DNA of 64,000 bases. Origin: Urechis unicinctus (taxonomy: Eukaryota > Annelida > Polychaeta > Xenopneusta > Urechidae). Where the stretch lies: assembly GCA_034190875.2 (NCBI GenBank), contig CM067346.1:15618809-15682808 (forward strand). The letters are read 5' to 3'. Within the stretch, counting starts at the first letter, position 1. Every line of letters starts with the position of its first letter. Below, piece by piece: positions 11,191 to 23,350 of this stretch. The position numbers were made by a program, and so were the translations under genes. Under the pieces are notes generated by a model, which searched no databases, was not told the origin of the DNA, and saw only the letters and a list, made by a program, of their open reading frames with translations.

Positions 11191-12577
11191 CCACTGATGC
11201 AAGAGTTACAAGCATCTATGCATTTCTTTCGCATGCAGTCGATCATTCTCATGGTACGAACAGTTAATCTGTCAAATCTCTCTTATGATATGCGTTTAAA
11301 CTGAAATAACTGCTTTTTTCATTAATTAATGAGGCCATACATTGAGCAGTCAAATGTAAATTACAGCCTCGCGAATTTAAACAGCCTGGTAACTGTCATG
11401 AGAGAAATAGAAACAATTCATTCGGCCAATGTTATTTGATAGTGCCAGTCACCGTTTGGAGAATGCTGATCACATTTGTGAATGTTTCAGAGCTATATGC
11501 ATTGGTAATATGTTTTCGTTAAGTTAAAAATGCGAAACACTGAGACAGAGCTATACTAACATTCGCTTTATTGCAATCCGCCAGTTTCCACTCAATGAGC
11601 TATCATGAATATACAATATTGCGTGTACGCCTCCCTCTTGATGATTTGATCAACGGTAGATTGGTTTGAATGAAATTAGCAATCAGACTTGGATTCCTCA
11701 TTTTTACAATGCAATCAACCAAGTCGTCTCTGATTCGTGCGTGTAAATGAGGTTGTTTAGCGACGCACGTGCAGTGTTATTGATTTAGCCGTAACCCTTT
11801 GCATCCGCCAAGCTTCTACGCTAGAGCCCGCGGCAGGTGTGGGGGGGGGGGGGTGGTTTGTGAGGGGGGGGGGGGGGGGTGCACACATTATTGAAATAAC
11901 CCAAGTATGATTCATTACCTTGCTGTTGGATAATTCGTTGCTCATACGTTAGAGGGGCGAATTCTAATTACATATGGCATACCAAGCGCTAGCTTGATTT
12001 TTCCAGATTTATTGACACATAAGAAAGCTACTTCGGTCATAAAAGCGTACGTGCATTATTTTGCATTCAGTGTATATTGATTTATAGCGGAATACTAGCT
12101 TTGCAGACCAAACAAAGATGCACGAAGAAAGCGAGGCACGCTTTAATTGACATGACGTTAGTTATTGCACTCATTGAAGCTCCATAAATTCCTATTGTCT
12201 TACCATTGACCTTGCTGTAGTGTGAATGCCGAACGATGATTAGGTCCCGCATGTCATTTCAAATACCAACAAACATGCGTCAATTGCCCTCTTGTGCAAG
12301 AAACGCTGGGTTTTTGGTGGAACCTGGCGTATCATTGTGGACGCTTTTGACCTTTGTAACCTCTTTGTCTGTGAATCAAAAGTATCGTAATCATACCTAT
12401 GCGGTTAATAGATATGGATAAGCTGGAACGGGAATGGTTGGGGATGAACCGACAATCGAAATAGAATAGAAATATAAAGCTTACGATTAGATAACCCAGT
12501 TGTAACATATACAGTAACAATACAATCAATTGACCAGCAACAAAGTAAAGGATGTGTAAGGAACAATTAAACAGCTC
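11190..12577. other. No recognised gene; contains the G-run pair
   Basis: No partner found in the other units. Short open frames only. The notable feature is the pair of G homopolymers described separately. Confidence 0.4.
11841..11879 (+). repeat. Two long G homopolymers (G13 and G16)
   Basis: Thirteen consecutive G (11,841-11,853), a TGGTTTGTGA spacer, then sixteen G (11,864-11,879). This is exceptional in an AT-rich window and meets any sequence rule for intramolecular G-quadruplex formation on the plus strand. The run lengths could also be inflated by sequencing. Confidence 0.9.
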
Positions 12578-12880
12578 TATGCACGGATGAAATCACTGCA
12601 GGTCTTACAAATTAGACATATTGGGGTAGCTTTGTAATTAGGTATGACACTTGTGCGCCCTGTAACACGCTGGCAAATACTGGACACTTTGATGTGGTCG
12701 CTACTGATAATTATAGCGAACAAACACAACCCACGTGTCGTCTTCCATGTATTTTTCTCACGCCCGTTGTGCATTAGATGATGATCACAGCTGCTGCCAA
12801 TCTCGGCATCCAAATGCAACTTTTTCCTCAATCTCTTATGACCTCTAGAGCCTGCTTAAATTCAGCTGATCTTGCTACGG
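12577..12880. repeat. Extra diverged copy of the 3' block core
   Basis: This 0.3-kb stretch is a third, more diverged copy of sequence also present at 15,050-15,330 and 26,930-27,235. Shared words include GCAGGTCTTACAAAT, TGCTGGCAAATACTGGACAC-type sequence and CCAATCTCGGCATCCAAA. It lies 2.5 kb upstream of the unit-1 block copy, so unit 1 contains an internal duplication as well. On the minus strand the copies share a hydrophobic run (AIIISSDHIKVSSICQRVTG here, MISSVYIGVSSICQHVTG at 27.0 kb). Confidence 0.7.
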
Positions 12881-13009
12881 ATTATCACACAATTAATTGC
12901 CACCATGTCACCTTGCCATTAGGTTAGTAACAACCAAAGTTTTGCTTACAATACTGGTGTAACATAAGCATAATCGCGATGTATCTGCAACAGGCATATT
13001 CTGCAGAAT

Positions 13010-15590
13010 ACATTTCAAGTTTTGTAACAATTTACTGAGCTGTTACTGGGTCAATTAACGATGACGCACTATAAGCTAGTTCACATCCGAAGCAAATTGC
13101 TATCATTCCTGGAAAGTGTATAAGTTTTTTCTGCGCTCGTTGTCGGGATGTTCAGCATAATTAACAAGGATCTTGAAATGCCTCTCATTAACTTTAAGAC
13201 TGCAGGCACCGTTAATCTCATTAGTAGTCTTATTGTGTAAGCTCGAGTATGGAATTGGAAGTTGATAGTGACAATTTATTTTATGCATTAATAGTAATGT
13301 GCTTCTGAAATTGGGTAGCATTACATGATTAATTTGGAGGACTCACAAGTTAATGTATTACCATGGGCGTTTTAAGGTAAGGCAAAATGGTTAACACAAG
13401 TCCCTTTCTCTCTCGTTTTTTGTCGACATAATTGTTTTCAGACAATATGGTTATCATAGCGTACCATCTAATATCAGTTATAACATATTTTCAGCTTGGT
13501 ATGTGAATCGGCAGGTGTGTAATCTGAACAAATGAAAATACTGGGTTTGGTTAATTTGACGCTACATGTGCCACAATACGCCGTGTTGTTTCGCAATGCA
13601 TCAATACGTGGAATATCATCAGAAAAGCGAGATGAATTCATATGCTAAGTCCAAGAGTATTTAAATTTATTTCTGCTATGCTTCACATAAGACTGTCCGC
13701 AAAAGAATTAAGATAAATCTTAAAGAAAAGTTACCCCTCCTCGCTACAACGATGTGTTCTTAAGGGGCTACTGCAATAAGTAGACACGAGATATTGATTA
13801 CCACATGATGATGTATTGTCCTTTACCATCAAGCTTAGGTGCGAATTCATGTCGCACGTAACGGACGGTATGAATAGGGGCTTTACCGCAGGGTGATGTG
13901 CAGTTGGGGTTGGAATGAGGTCACGACGTGAACCAGGGTAAGGCTTTAGTCGATATTTAGTAAATGGACTACTTCGCAACAGGAATGGGGAAAATGCATT
14001 GGAACTATATGCTCAGTGTGTCATTGATCTTCATGAAAATAGATTTAAGAAATAGTCCAACTACAAATCTGTTAAACATACAAGGTGAGCCGGATTACCA
14101 GTGGACGGGGCCTAGGTTCCCAATGCACGAATATGATTAATTTTGCTGTGCACAGAGCTTTAAACAGCACAGCCGCATCAAATGCTTCCGACTGGATGGA
14201 AATGTGCTACATACAAATTACTAGCACCCTGAGTCATGATTTATGGATACTGGGTCCTCAACCGAAACTGAACAAACCATGGTACATACGATCCTGACTT
14301 TACATCTGAATGTGGTGATTGCTCTTAAAGAATAGGCCGGCTGCTGTAGGATTCAAGTCAACAAACCACCATCGTTCTGTTGAGAACGAACATTGTGGGT
14401 AGACAAGCAGTCATTGATTTTTTGATAAATTACGCGGCTTGATTAGACAACAGGCTGGCGTGCATATGTCCTGAACTTTTGAAGCTGAAACCTCATGGCG
14501 ACACCTTTTTTCCAAACACAGAATAAGAGCAGGATATGACCTCATACCCGAGCAATGGCAGTGCATGGACGTTAACTGTTTAGTGTGGCGCTAAATATCT
14601 TGATTCTAAACTGGGGCGCGACTACGTTTTGGAGTCTTCATCGACAATCATAGTAATAAACCAAATGTATGCAGCCAACGTCCGAAAAAAACTGCTCTAG
14701 TAGGTTACCTTGTGATTGACGTATCGAGCTGTGTGTTGGATTGGATTGGCAATCCCTCCTTATCTGATCTCGTCATCGCACAGAGTTATAAAGTAACCGT
14801 TTACCCTTTAAAACCTGCAAGCCGTTACGCAAGAGCCCTGCGGGTGCACATATGTTTCGAAACGCCAAAATAAGATTTTACAACACGTTGTTGAACATTT
14901 AACTTTCTACCGTAAAACTGCAACTTTATTATTCGACGTTTTCATATGGCAATATCACGCGATATATATTCAGCACATCACAAAACGATGCATGAAGATG
15001 CTGACAGATGATGATGAGCTTTTAAATGCTTCGGATGTGATTTTTTGCACCGCCGGTCTTACAAATCAGCTACAGTGGGGTAACATTTGAGATTAGATAC
15101 GACACTTTTGCACACTGTAACATGCTATTATGCTACTACTAAACACTCTTATGTAGACGCTGCTGATAATTACAGTGCTCAAACACAACCGACCAAGCAT
15201 TGTTCCCACGTCAGAGCATGTGCTGTGGATGATGTAACCGAAAAGCCTGGTCACAGCTTTTACCAATCTCGGCCTCCGAAATGCAGCTATTTCTACAATC
15301 TCATATGGTCTATAGCACTGGCTAAAATTCAGCTGATCTCGAACGAAGGGAAGAATGAATGCCGTGAATCATTATAAGGTAAAAACGTTGATTTGGTTTT
15401 CTCCAAAAGTTGCAGGGTCGACACAAATTAATGTGGCATAAACAAGCACCTGCGTCTCTAACTGAAGAGGTAGAAAGCGCACATCGATTTGGGTTCGTAC
15501 ATTGGATGGCGTTGTCATTATGGTGGCGCTGTTAGAACGTAATTGCATAAAAAAAGTATTCACCATTTTGCTTTGCCAAACAATACCGTG
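13010..15590. repeat. 3' block of unit 1 (partner 24,745-27,478)
   Basis: Long collinear match to 24,745-27,478 at an offset of about 11.78 kb. Similarity rises along the block: about 80% by eye at 13.0-13.4 kb, about 90% at 14.3-14.7 kb, and well over 90% at 15.34-15.56 kb, before falling back to about 82% in the following block A. Unit 3 has no copy. A young patch within an old duplication points to gene conversion or a later exchange between units 1 and 2. Confidence 0.88.
14510..15190 (-). pseudogene. GPCR-like relic, minus strand (unit 1): ARY motif, helix 4, loop 2
   Basis: Read 5' to 3' on the minus strand, in order: a hydrophobic run LSTVIISSVYIRVF (about 15,190-15,100); ARYVNHK at 14,709-14,729, at the place of the D/E-R-Y motif; a helix-4-like AAYIWFITMIV (14,644-14,685) with the conserved W; and LPLLGYEVISCSYSVFGK (about 14,571-14,518), which fits the end of helix 4 and loop 2 with its conserved C. 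Order and residues suit a class A receptor. The pieces are not in one frame, and extra sequence separates helix 4 from LPLLG. A T-run between the first two motifs is 7 long here and 8 in unit 2, a frame-changing difference, so the locus is not maintained as a coding gene. Confidence 0.42.
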
Positions 15591-18538
15591 TTCTAAAAGC
15601 AGTACGCGTAGCATATGCCGCTCGTTTGTTAATCCTAATTTTCTACACAAAAGCGTAATTCATTCACCTTATCACATTATCAGCCTTGCATAGAACTCAG
15701 TGATTGCCACAGCTATATATTGCAACTGAGATTCGGCATGATTAGGAATCGCTTCACCGGCTGGTTTGTGTTATAATCTTTTGTAATTATTGCATCATTC
15801 TCCTTTCAGGAGCGTCAACCATGATGGACACTGTTATCACCTTTCACAAGAGGTATAGTACATATTTTCACAAGTGAAATCTTTTCGTGAGCATGCTACA
15901 ATTTCACCGAACTGTCATTCAAGTGACTCGATTACAGATAGTCAATACATGCCTCACGTACTATCTTGCAGTATTTAAAATCGTCATTTGCAATTCAAAT
16001 AACAAGTATATAAATAACACCAGTTCCATCCTGATTCAAATTCCTACTTATACGCTTGAATACAATATCGTTAGGAGGTTATGGCAACTTGCCAAGATAT
16101 GTTTAAGAATTCAGAGCCATATACAGAAGGAGCATTTATCACTATAAAACGTGAATGTGCCATAAATTCTGCTGTGAATGGTTTCATCTTGTAATTCTAC
16201 GGGAATACGTGTCTGTTTTGACCAAGAGCAGTGTACCAATGCATGAAATATTTCTCAATTAGGTTGACCATTAATGAAGACAACACCACTTATCTTGCAG
16301 CTGATGATGCAGCAGCAAACCAGCGATGTGGGAAATAACAATTTGACTTTCTGGGACGGTATTTGTGTAACTTTCCGTTTTTGCTAGTGATAAAAAATCT
16401 CTCAACTGTATATGAATTCAAGGTATGATAGAGTGGTTGCAGAAATCTATAGCAGTTGGTCCCGGTAGACTGATGAACAATGTAGACGCTTTGAAACATT
16501 CTCGTGAAGAAATACATATCAATCAAAAACCATTGTTTTGCAAAGCCCGGAATGTGCTCTTTCGACGGTGCTTATTCGAGCTCCATCAATGATTGTAGCA
16601 CTGGTTTCCTATTGACTGATCCGATAACACTCGACTGCCCCATGCGAGTAATAAATTTTCTTTTGATGCCACATTATTGCAGAGTAAATAGCGGAAATTA
16701 CTTTTTCCCTATCAGAATCTAACGTAGGTTTTTCACAAAACAAGCGGCTTGTGACATCCCGCGTTGGCCTAGAACAACTGTGTTTATATCGTTCCAAGTT
16801 CAAACAGCCATCTTTCCTACATATGTTCTACCTTGCACACGGAGCATGAGTACTTGCTCGGTATGCCATCAGTCCCACGTGCATATTATGGCCCGGTCAA
16901 TATAATTTCACCAATAGCAAGTTTCCAGTGATACCTATGTTGGTATCCGTGAATCATGCGTACGCAAGTTATTCTAATTCCGACTCTGACTGTATATGAT
17001 ATATCAAGCAGCGCCCTAAATTTCTTCCAGATGCTACGACAACAATTGACAATGATGTGTTAATCAAATTAACCGAGAATATCTAGAGCCGAAGTACCTC
17101 AACAAGAGTAGGGTCGCTGAAACGCCTTTTGGCGCTATGCAATATATCATTAATCCAGATAAAAAAAATTATGCACTACCACCTCGACTGGTCGATTGCT
17201 TAACCAAATAATGGGATTGACCGATTCAAACGAGAGGAAATACGACTTAACTATTTCAACTATGCGTTGAACGATAAACTTAGCTTGTATCACTACTGGA
17301 ACCAACCACAAAACCACATACTATGTCAATCATTAATGATGTAAATATACCGTTCCGTTTTATGAGTCATTAACTCCATGATCTGCTTCAATATGAGTGA
17401 ATAACAACCGTTATACTGATGGAAGTAGGGCAAGATACTGTGTTTGATGGATTGCGTGTAAATAGCAAAGTTAATAAATAATTATATAGCGTCACAATGA
17501 TTCATAAACCGTGCGATTTCACTTTGTGAGCGCCTCCACTTCTTGGATAATTATTTCGTTACGACGAAGGTCATGTTTTAGCAGCTTCACCAGTGAGTTT
17601 GTAATTAAACTCAAGGTTCTAAAGCTCACATTGAATTGTTGTGAAAAACAATGCCACTACAAAGAGTCAATAAATTGGAAAAACCGCGAATGCAGCCATT
17701 ACTTGGCCGCAAATACGACTATTATCAAATGTGAGCTCAGCACATTTACATACCAAATGAATGCAAATCATGGATCGCTCAATACTCCATAGTACATGAA
17801 TATCGGGATTATTGACGCTAAATTGCGTTTTTATAGTGTTCGAAATATCTTTCTATCGTTTTTAAATGCCGTCCTCGACAACGATAGATAAAAATCATTG
17901 GTTACAGCGAGATATACCGATTATAGGGCGACCCTCTAGCTTCATGTCAGCTTTTATATGAGAATATGTATTGTCGGTGTCACTCTAATGCCAAAGGTTC
18001 TGCTGTATTCGGTGTTTTCATCTGTTCGCAAATGTCACTCCGAAAACGCTCCAACACGCACAGTAGATGATTTTACGTCGTTTATTCCACGTATATCTAT
18101 TTCACCTTAACCTATCACGATAAACGTACATGCCAATTACAACATGAATTGTGTCCATGAACATGAATAGTAATCCTTTATTTATTTCCCGTTATATTGT
18201 CGAACAGAAGTTCGCTGATGAATTGCATAGGTAGATGTTACTATAACCGCAACTCAAAATAATATTGTGGAGCTACCAGTAGCAACGACATCGTCTTAGA
18301 CCTTCAATCTGAAGATGATCTATGTAGTACCAAATTATGGCATATTGTATCTTTCCGATAATGTCGTACACTGCTTTGGACCGTGCCATCGCAAAAAAAG
18401 TCGATATCAACAAAACCTGAATAAAATGATATCATGTTGTTACCAATCTGTAATGCACATTTTTCGATGATGACCAAATAACAGAACTGTATTTACTTAG
18501 CATATATCGTAGGGTTGGTTAGCAAAACCCAAGCGAAT

Positions 18539-18643
18539 ATGGCTCTTGAAACCAATAATTATAGTAATTGGTTTGCGCGGTACATTCTAAGCGCACTACT
18601 TAGCAACCCTCAGGTTTATAGCTATATAGTGAAAACAATTCGG
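18539..18643 (+). CDS. GPCR helix-7-like exon with splice donor (unit 2)
   Basis: Unit-2 copy of the exon at 1,570-1,674. The frame starts at a possible ATG (18,539) but is open further upstream, so this need not be a true start. It reads YILSALLSNPQVYSYIVKTI and ends in R directly before GTAAGTAA, a good donor. NPQVY lies at 18,604-18,618. Against unit 1 about 6 of 18 codon differences are silent. Against unit 3 nearly all change the residue. The rest of a receptor is not found in register on the plus strand nearby. If spliced, the next exon would lie downstream, and the only plus-strand terminal-exon candidate I see is at 36,722-37,012 beyond unit 3. Confidence 0.4.
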
Positions 18644-18979
18644 GTAAGTAATACACAGCATTACAAAATTACAAGAATACAATCTAATATCGATGGTATT
18701 TGGATTCAGACTGTGAAATCTAATGAAGCTAAATACAATTAGTATATGATTTGATGCATGCGTCTAATCGCCCTGGTGGTATCTTTATTATCGCTTTAAG
18801 GCGTTAGTAGCTTCAAACGTATCCGGACCTTGTTAGCGACATACACAGACATGATTTCTTGATTTTCGTCTTGCAACCGTAGTGCGGCAACAATCATTCT
18901 CAATTTCCCCTTCAGTTGCTATAGCTGCTAGGCTATACATATGTCACTAAGTGTGTGAAATAGGATAAACCGTGTTCAT

Positions 18980-19235
18980 GAGGGGCGAACCTGACAAACT
19001 TCCAGAGCCGTGGTTTGCGATGGACGTACAAACAACAAACGGGCAGAATGATTTGTGGAACAAATGTGTCACATAAAATGTTATGTTGATTACACAGTGT
19101 AAGGTTACTGCACAGTACAAGAAAGAAAGCAATCATTTGATTCAATTTGCTACAATGGCAGTAAACACTAAGAAGTGAACCAGGTTGAGCACGAGGCACT
19201 CGAGCACAGCATTGTGCGTATATAGAGATACTAAA
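18980..19235 (-). pseudogene. Minus-strand conserved frame, helix-1-like (unit 2)
   Basis: Unit-2 copy of the minus-strand frame at 1,586-1,816. It reads through AFFLVLCSNLTLCNQ and then PVCCLYVHRKPRLWKF, a hydrophobic run followed by a basic stretch, as expected for a membrane helix and a cytosolic loop. The similarity with unit 3 (29,967-30,206) is about 85% in DNA. Differences are spread over all codon positions, so conservation as protein is not shown. Confidence 0.22.
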
Positions 19236-19769
19236 TGGAGGACATGCGAAAGACTCACATTTAGACGCTGAAGTCATTAATCAGTGTCAGTCAGTTGTTG
19301 CTATGTCTCGGTGTAAAATATATGGTAAGAGGTCGTATAAAGACTAAATAATGCGTATTGTACTGACTAAACGAATCATAACATTGTGTAGCATTGTTAA
19401 CTTCACCCACTGTCAAAACGTACGAATAACTCATTTAACCCAGCGTATTTTTGGACAATAAAATCAAAAAGCATATTAACTATCAGCAGCCCAGCAAGAA
19501 GTTACAAACGAAACCTTTTGCCCTTTTCCAAATGTTCAGCTATTGCTCTGCCATATCATACATAATAGACAATTAGAGCCAGAGAGCATGGTAAGATAAT
19601 CATCGAATTATTGCTGCATTCATTATCTTTGCGAATCTTGATTTAGAGAATATACAACAATACTACAATGCTAGTTAGTTAATGCAGCATGTGAGGGGGT
19701 AAACACAGAAGCATATTGTCACATCTCTGGAATATCGATACGGTCAGAGGCCAACCCGAGCATATTTTG

Positions 19770-20360
19770 TTTTCTGATTAAGACGAGAATTTACCATTGA
19801 GACCGCCGCTTACAAACAATTAAGGGAATGCGGATAACACATACTAGAGCGCAAATATGAAGGAAATGTAAGTAAAAAGAAAATTGTAGCCCCAAGGTAC
19901 GACCGAAAAGGCAACAAACTGTTCTTGACATTACGAATGGGTAGTTTGCATTAGTGGGTTGCTGAAGTGCATTAAAGACATGATTATTGTGGCATAACCG
20001 ACAAACTATCACCTATCATGTTCTGTACTAAGCTAACCCTCGGTCGCATATATTTTAGCAAGAATGTAAGGTAATGTCTGAAGCAGATCTCAACTAAACC
20101 ATCGTAATACGGAAGATCACACTTGTTTACGACATAGGATATGGCGATGATAATATGCTGCGTGAATATCTAAAGACAACTTCACCTAATTTGTAAACAT
20201 TAATAGACGTTTTGTCGGGAGCTGATATATGATTGCGTCATTTTTTCTGCCTACATTTGAGCTAACATATCCCTACATTCAGGTCATATTCGTTTAAGAC
20301 GGTTAATACGCCAAGTATGTCTTTATGAATTATCGACGCTCTGATATGTGTTTTCTGCAT
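19770..20360. repeat. Residual inverted repeat, palindrome with lost centre (unit 2)
   Basis: The sequence at 19,770-19,930 is homologous to 30,840-31,030. That block in turn matches, in reverse complement, both 4,195-4,390 (unit 1) and 20,208-20,350 (unit 2). Unit 2 therefore keeps only the outermost arms, about 300 bp apart. The roughly 2 kb of inner arms and centre present in unit 1 are absent between about 20,160 and 20,205. Loss of the centre is the usual fate of long palindromes during replication, so a deletion here is simpler than two independent gains. Confidence 0.6.
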
Positions 20361-21279
20361 TCGGGGCATATTTCTTTGGTGGCGTTTTCAACAAAATATT
20401 CTCGTCTTCAACCATAATATTGAACAAAGTTGATTCGACATCTCTTAAACAAGCATGTCGATTTGGCGATCATGATGTGAAAAAGTAATTCACTTCATCC
20501 GGTCATAAGGCAATCGTACAGTTTGAAGGTAAGTTGTGCATAGTGCTAACATTCATATAATGCAATAGTGTTATTTAGGCCATCATAAATATCAGGTTCG
20601 TTTCATATTAGCCCCGGGCGCCAATATATTGCAATGCAATAATCGACCGCCCCCTTTCTCTGCTCGCGCCATCGCTTGTTCGGGAACGAAATGACCAAGG
20701 AGCAAGTTCAACATCACACTATTATCTGACAAAGCGTTCCGCGCTTTTTTGGTCTCTAACAGAGTTTATTTAATCTGGATCCTATGGCAGTGTGCCATTT
20801 TTATCTACATACAATTAGATATCTACATATCATTTGACTACAATTGCATAGTCCTTAAGCTACATGGTCAGCTACGCCTAAATGCCAGACATTGATCGAG
20901 CCTTTAATGATATTTGGATATAATTTACTGACAAAATCAAACGTGTAAATAGATTGGCACCTAGCGTTGCCCCAGATGTGTTTCATTATTCTTTATCGAT
21001 ACTCTCGTGATAGGGATAATTTTTTGAAAAGTATCAAGCACCATCCCATACATGTGTGGGATGCAAGGCGTTTGTCACACGTGTCCACATTGTTCATGGG
21101 CTTCAATTGCTTACGTTAACTTACCTCACGTGAGTTACTGACTATAATATATATAGCCACCTTCTAGAGAATAAACCATCTGGAAATGGTGCAATTATGC
21201 AATAATGATATCTGCGTCGAATTGGAGTACCTACCCTCTGATTGTTCAGCCACCTGAAATTGGATCGGAATGCACATCA

Positions 21280-21450
21280 GCTCTGTAAAAACATACAGAT
21301 AATCCAGGAATGCTGTCCATTACAAATTGGTTGCTGTATACGACATGCTTGGGGTTGAGGAAAGGATGCTGATTAAAGTAAGCCGAATCACTTCTATCAC
21401 AGTACATTGAAACAGCCTATAGCTTCGTTCAAGCCAATGTGCCCGTTAGA
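21280..21450 (-). pseudogene. GPCR helix 3-4-like frame (unit 2)
   Basis: Unit-2 copy of 4,790-5,071. It keeps CDRSDSAYFNQHPFLNPKHVV and SNQFVMDSIPG in one frame and then a pyrimidine-rich TTTTTACAG on the minus strand, matching the acceptor in the other units. A 5-bp loss upstream shifts the frame relative to unit 1, so the longer frame is broken here. Confidence 0.36.
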
Positions 21451-22954
21451 AACCTTAACTTTAGTCATTGAATGAACCCCTGGTTTGATTATGTCAATGT
21501 TTTGTTTCACTACATTGCCAAAAGAAATGCTGTGTGCCCATTCAATGAGAACAATACTAAATCTACACCTTAAGGCTAAATGAACATTCTCTTAAATATA
21601 GACGTCAATTAGTCGATGCATAATGCTGATTTAGAACATATTTGTGGCGATTAACACGCCTAAAATACAATGCTGAAATGCGTGTACAACAAAAGGCCAG
21701 CAAAATGTTTCACGCAGGTAATGGCCCCATCGATCATTTGATGGCAACGTTACGCCATTCAAACTATTTATTAAATGTCTTTGGTCAAAAGAAATGTTCA
21801 TCAAGCCAAATTTAACTGGGCGTAGCTGCGTTATTGTTTGACACCATGTAATTGATCTTGTGGATTCACAATTACTAAATACCCGCCAGCGGAAATTGCT
21901 ATGACAGAAAAATGGGAGGCCATCCGGATGATTAATTATGCTTTAATAAAGTGTCTTATCCATGCTTTTGTTCATTACCTTGACACACGCTTCGTGACAT
22001 TGTAGGTACTTTGTGGACCGCCTCCAAGGCTGCCAGAATGTCAATATACCTACGTAGGAAGCCTGGTTGCAGATCGAGTACTATGCATTCAATCTAAATT
22101 TACAAATCAGTAGTGAAAATGCGACTATTTAGCACATCATACATGCAACGGTATTGATAATTTACATTTAGCTTATGTACATGCTGTGGTATTGATGGAC
22201 AATTATATACTGTCTGCATTCATCCTCCTCTGTTAATAGATTAGAATGAGGTTGTTTTGTATAACTGTAAGTAACACTTACACCAAATTCAGGCCCCGAA
22301 ATCAACTATATGAGTATAAAAGCAATATTCACACAAGTAGTGCCTAGCATTATATAATCTGCAGTCGGATATCGCCATTACAGTAAAACCACACCCCTGC
22401 TGCTTAACGTGCGAAACATGGATGTTGGTATTAATGTAGTCACTGCCAAATGTCCGTGACAGCAGTGCAAGCGTCTCGCTGACGGACTCACAGGCAGCTG
22501 TTACATGCATCGGAATCTGCATGATACGTTGTACTCTCTGTAAACACTTACTCAACCAAAGGGTTTGATAGTGACCAAAAAGGTTTCAGGTTTGGTTGAC
22601 GATTGAAATAAAACGGGGCTAATCTAATGGAAATCTCAACTGGTTACATAATAATGTTGGTTTACCATATTGCCGTCTCTCTGTTACATTACACGCTTGA
22701 TAAACTCATCCCACCAGCATATGAATTATTTAAGTCCCAACAAAACGTATATTTACTACTCCGGCTGTGCATGCAGTGATTCTGACATAATACAGCAATA
22801 ATGTGTCATAAATACTAAAGGAACTTACCCTCAGCATGCGGATATTGTTATTGAAAATATGTGGTGATAGAAATAACCAATGTTAGTTCAAATGCACCTC
22901 TCTACCCAGATTTTGGTGAAGGATTAATTCCGACATCATCGCCTATTGGGCGAC

Positions 22955-23350
22955 AAACCGATCATAATGCGCAGTCACCTTCCTACTATGCTACCGTTTA
23001 ACGTAACTTGCAGGAAATCTTTCTGTAACTCGAAAAACTAGCAATACTAGCCTTGGAGCTGTAGGACCAATGAAATGCGGCATGGTGATTTTCTGGTAAA
23101 CCAACTGTTCTGTACACATTTAAAGGGGCTAATATAACCAAGCTACCTACTGGACATAATACAAATCTCAATAGGTGTCATTTAATACCGCATAAAGGAA
23201 CGCACTGCATTAACGACAAACCGAACATAATGCAAATCCAACCTTCCTACTATGGGTACAGAAATTGAACAAAGTTTCTGTAACTCGAAAGGGTAAACAC
23301 TACAGAGCTGTAGGAAAAATGCGGCAGGTGATTTTTGACGGTACAGATGA
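22955..23350. repeat. Local tandem duplication, period about 250 bp (unit 2)
   Basis: 22,955-23,110 and 23,213-23,350 share GACAAACCGA.CATAATGC, CCTTCCTACTATG, TTTCTGTAACTCGAAA and GAGCTGTAGGA in the same order. Not seen in unit 1, so the duplication arose after the units separated. Confidence 0.7.

Larger units (their letters stand above)
1..15693. repeat. Unit 1 of a diverged direct triplication (left edge open)
   Basis: First of three direct copies. Collinear anchors to unit 2: 1-1,140 with 15,694-16,855; 1,505-1,860 with 18,460-19,260; 1,870-2,170 with 19,260-20,100; 4,193-4,440 with 20,205-21,035; 4,430-5,640 with 21,035-22,260; 5,640-5,830 with 22,260-22,450; 10,885-11,190 with 22,682-23,020; and 13,010-15,590 with 24,745-27,478. 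Compared with units 2 and 3 it lacks about 0.65 kb near 1,440 and about 0.6 kb near 1,500. It alone holds 6,286-10,885. Similarity by eye is roughly 75-85% in most blocks, with many indels. The sequence starts inside the unit, so its true left end is unknown. Confidence 0.9.

Noticed and set aside
15087-15377. 96-codon frame with a close copy at 27,058-27,324 (KHCSHVRACAVDD)
   Set aside because: Of eight codon differences about five change the residue, as expected without constraint, and the third copy at 12.6 kb is not open. The opposite strand fits a GPCR relic better.
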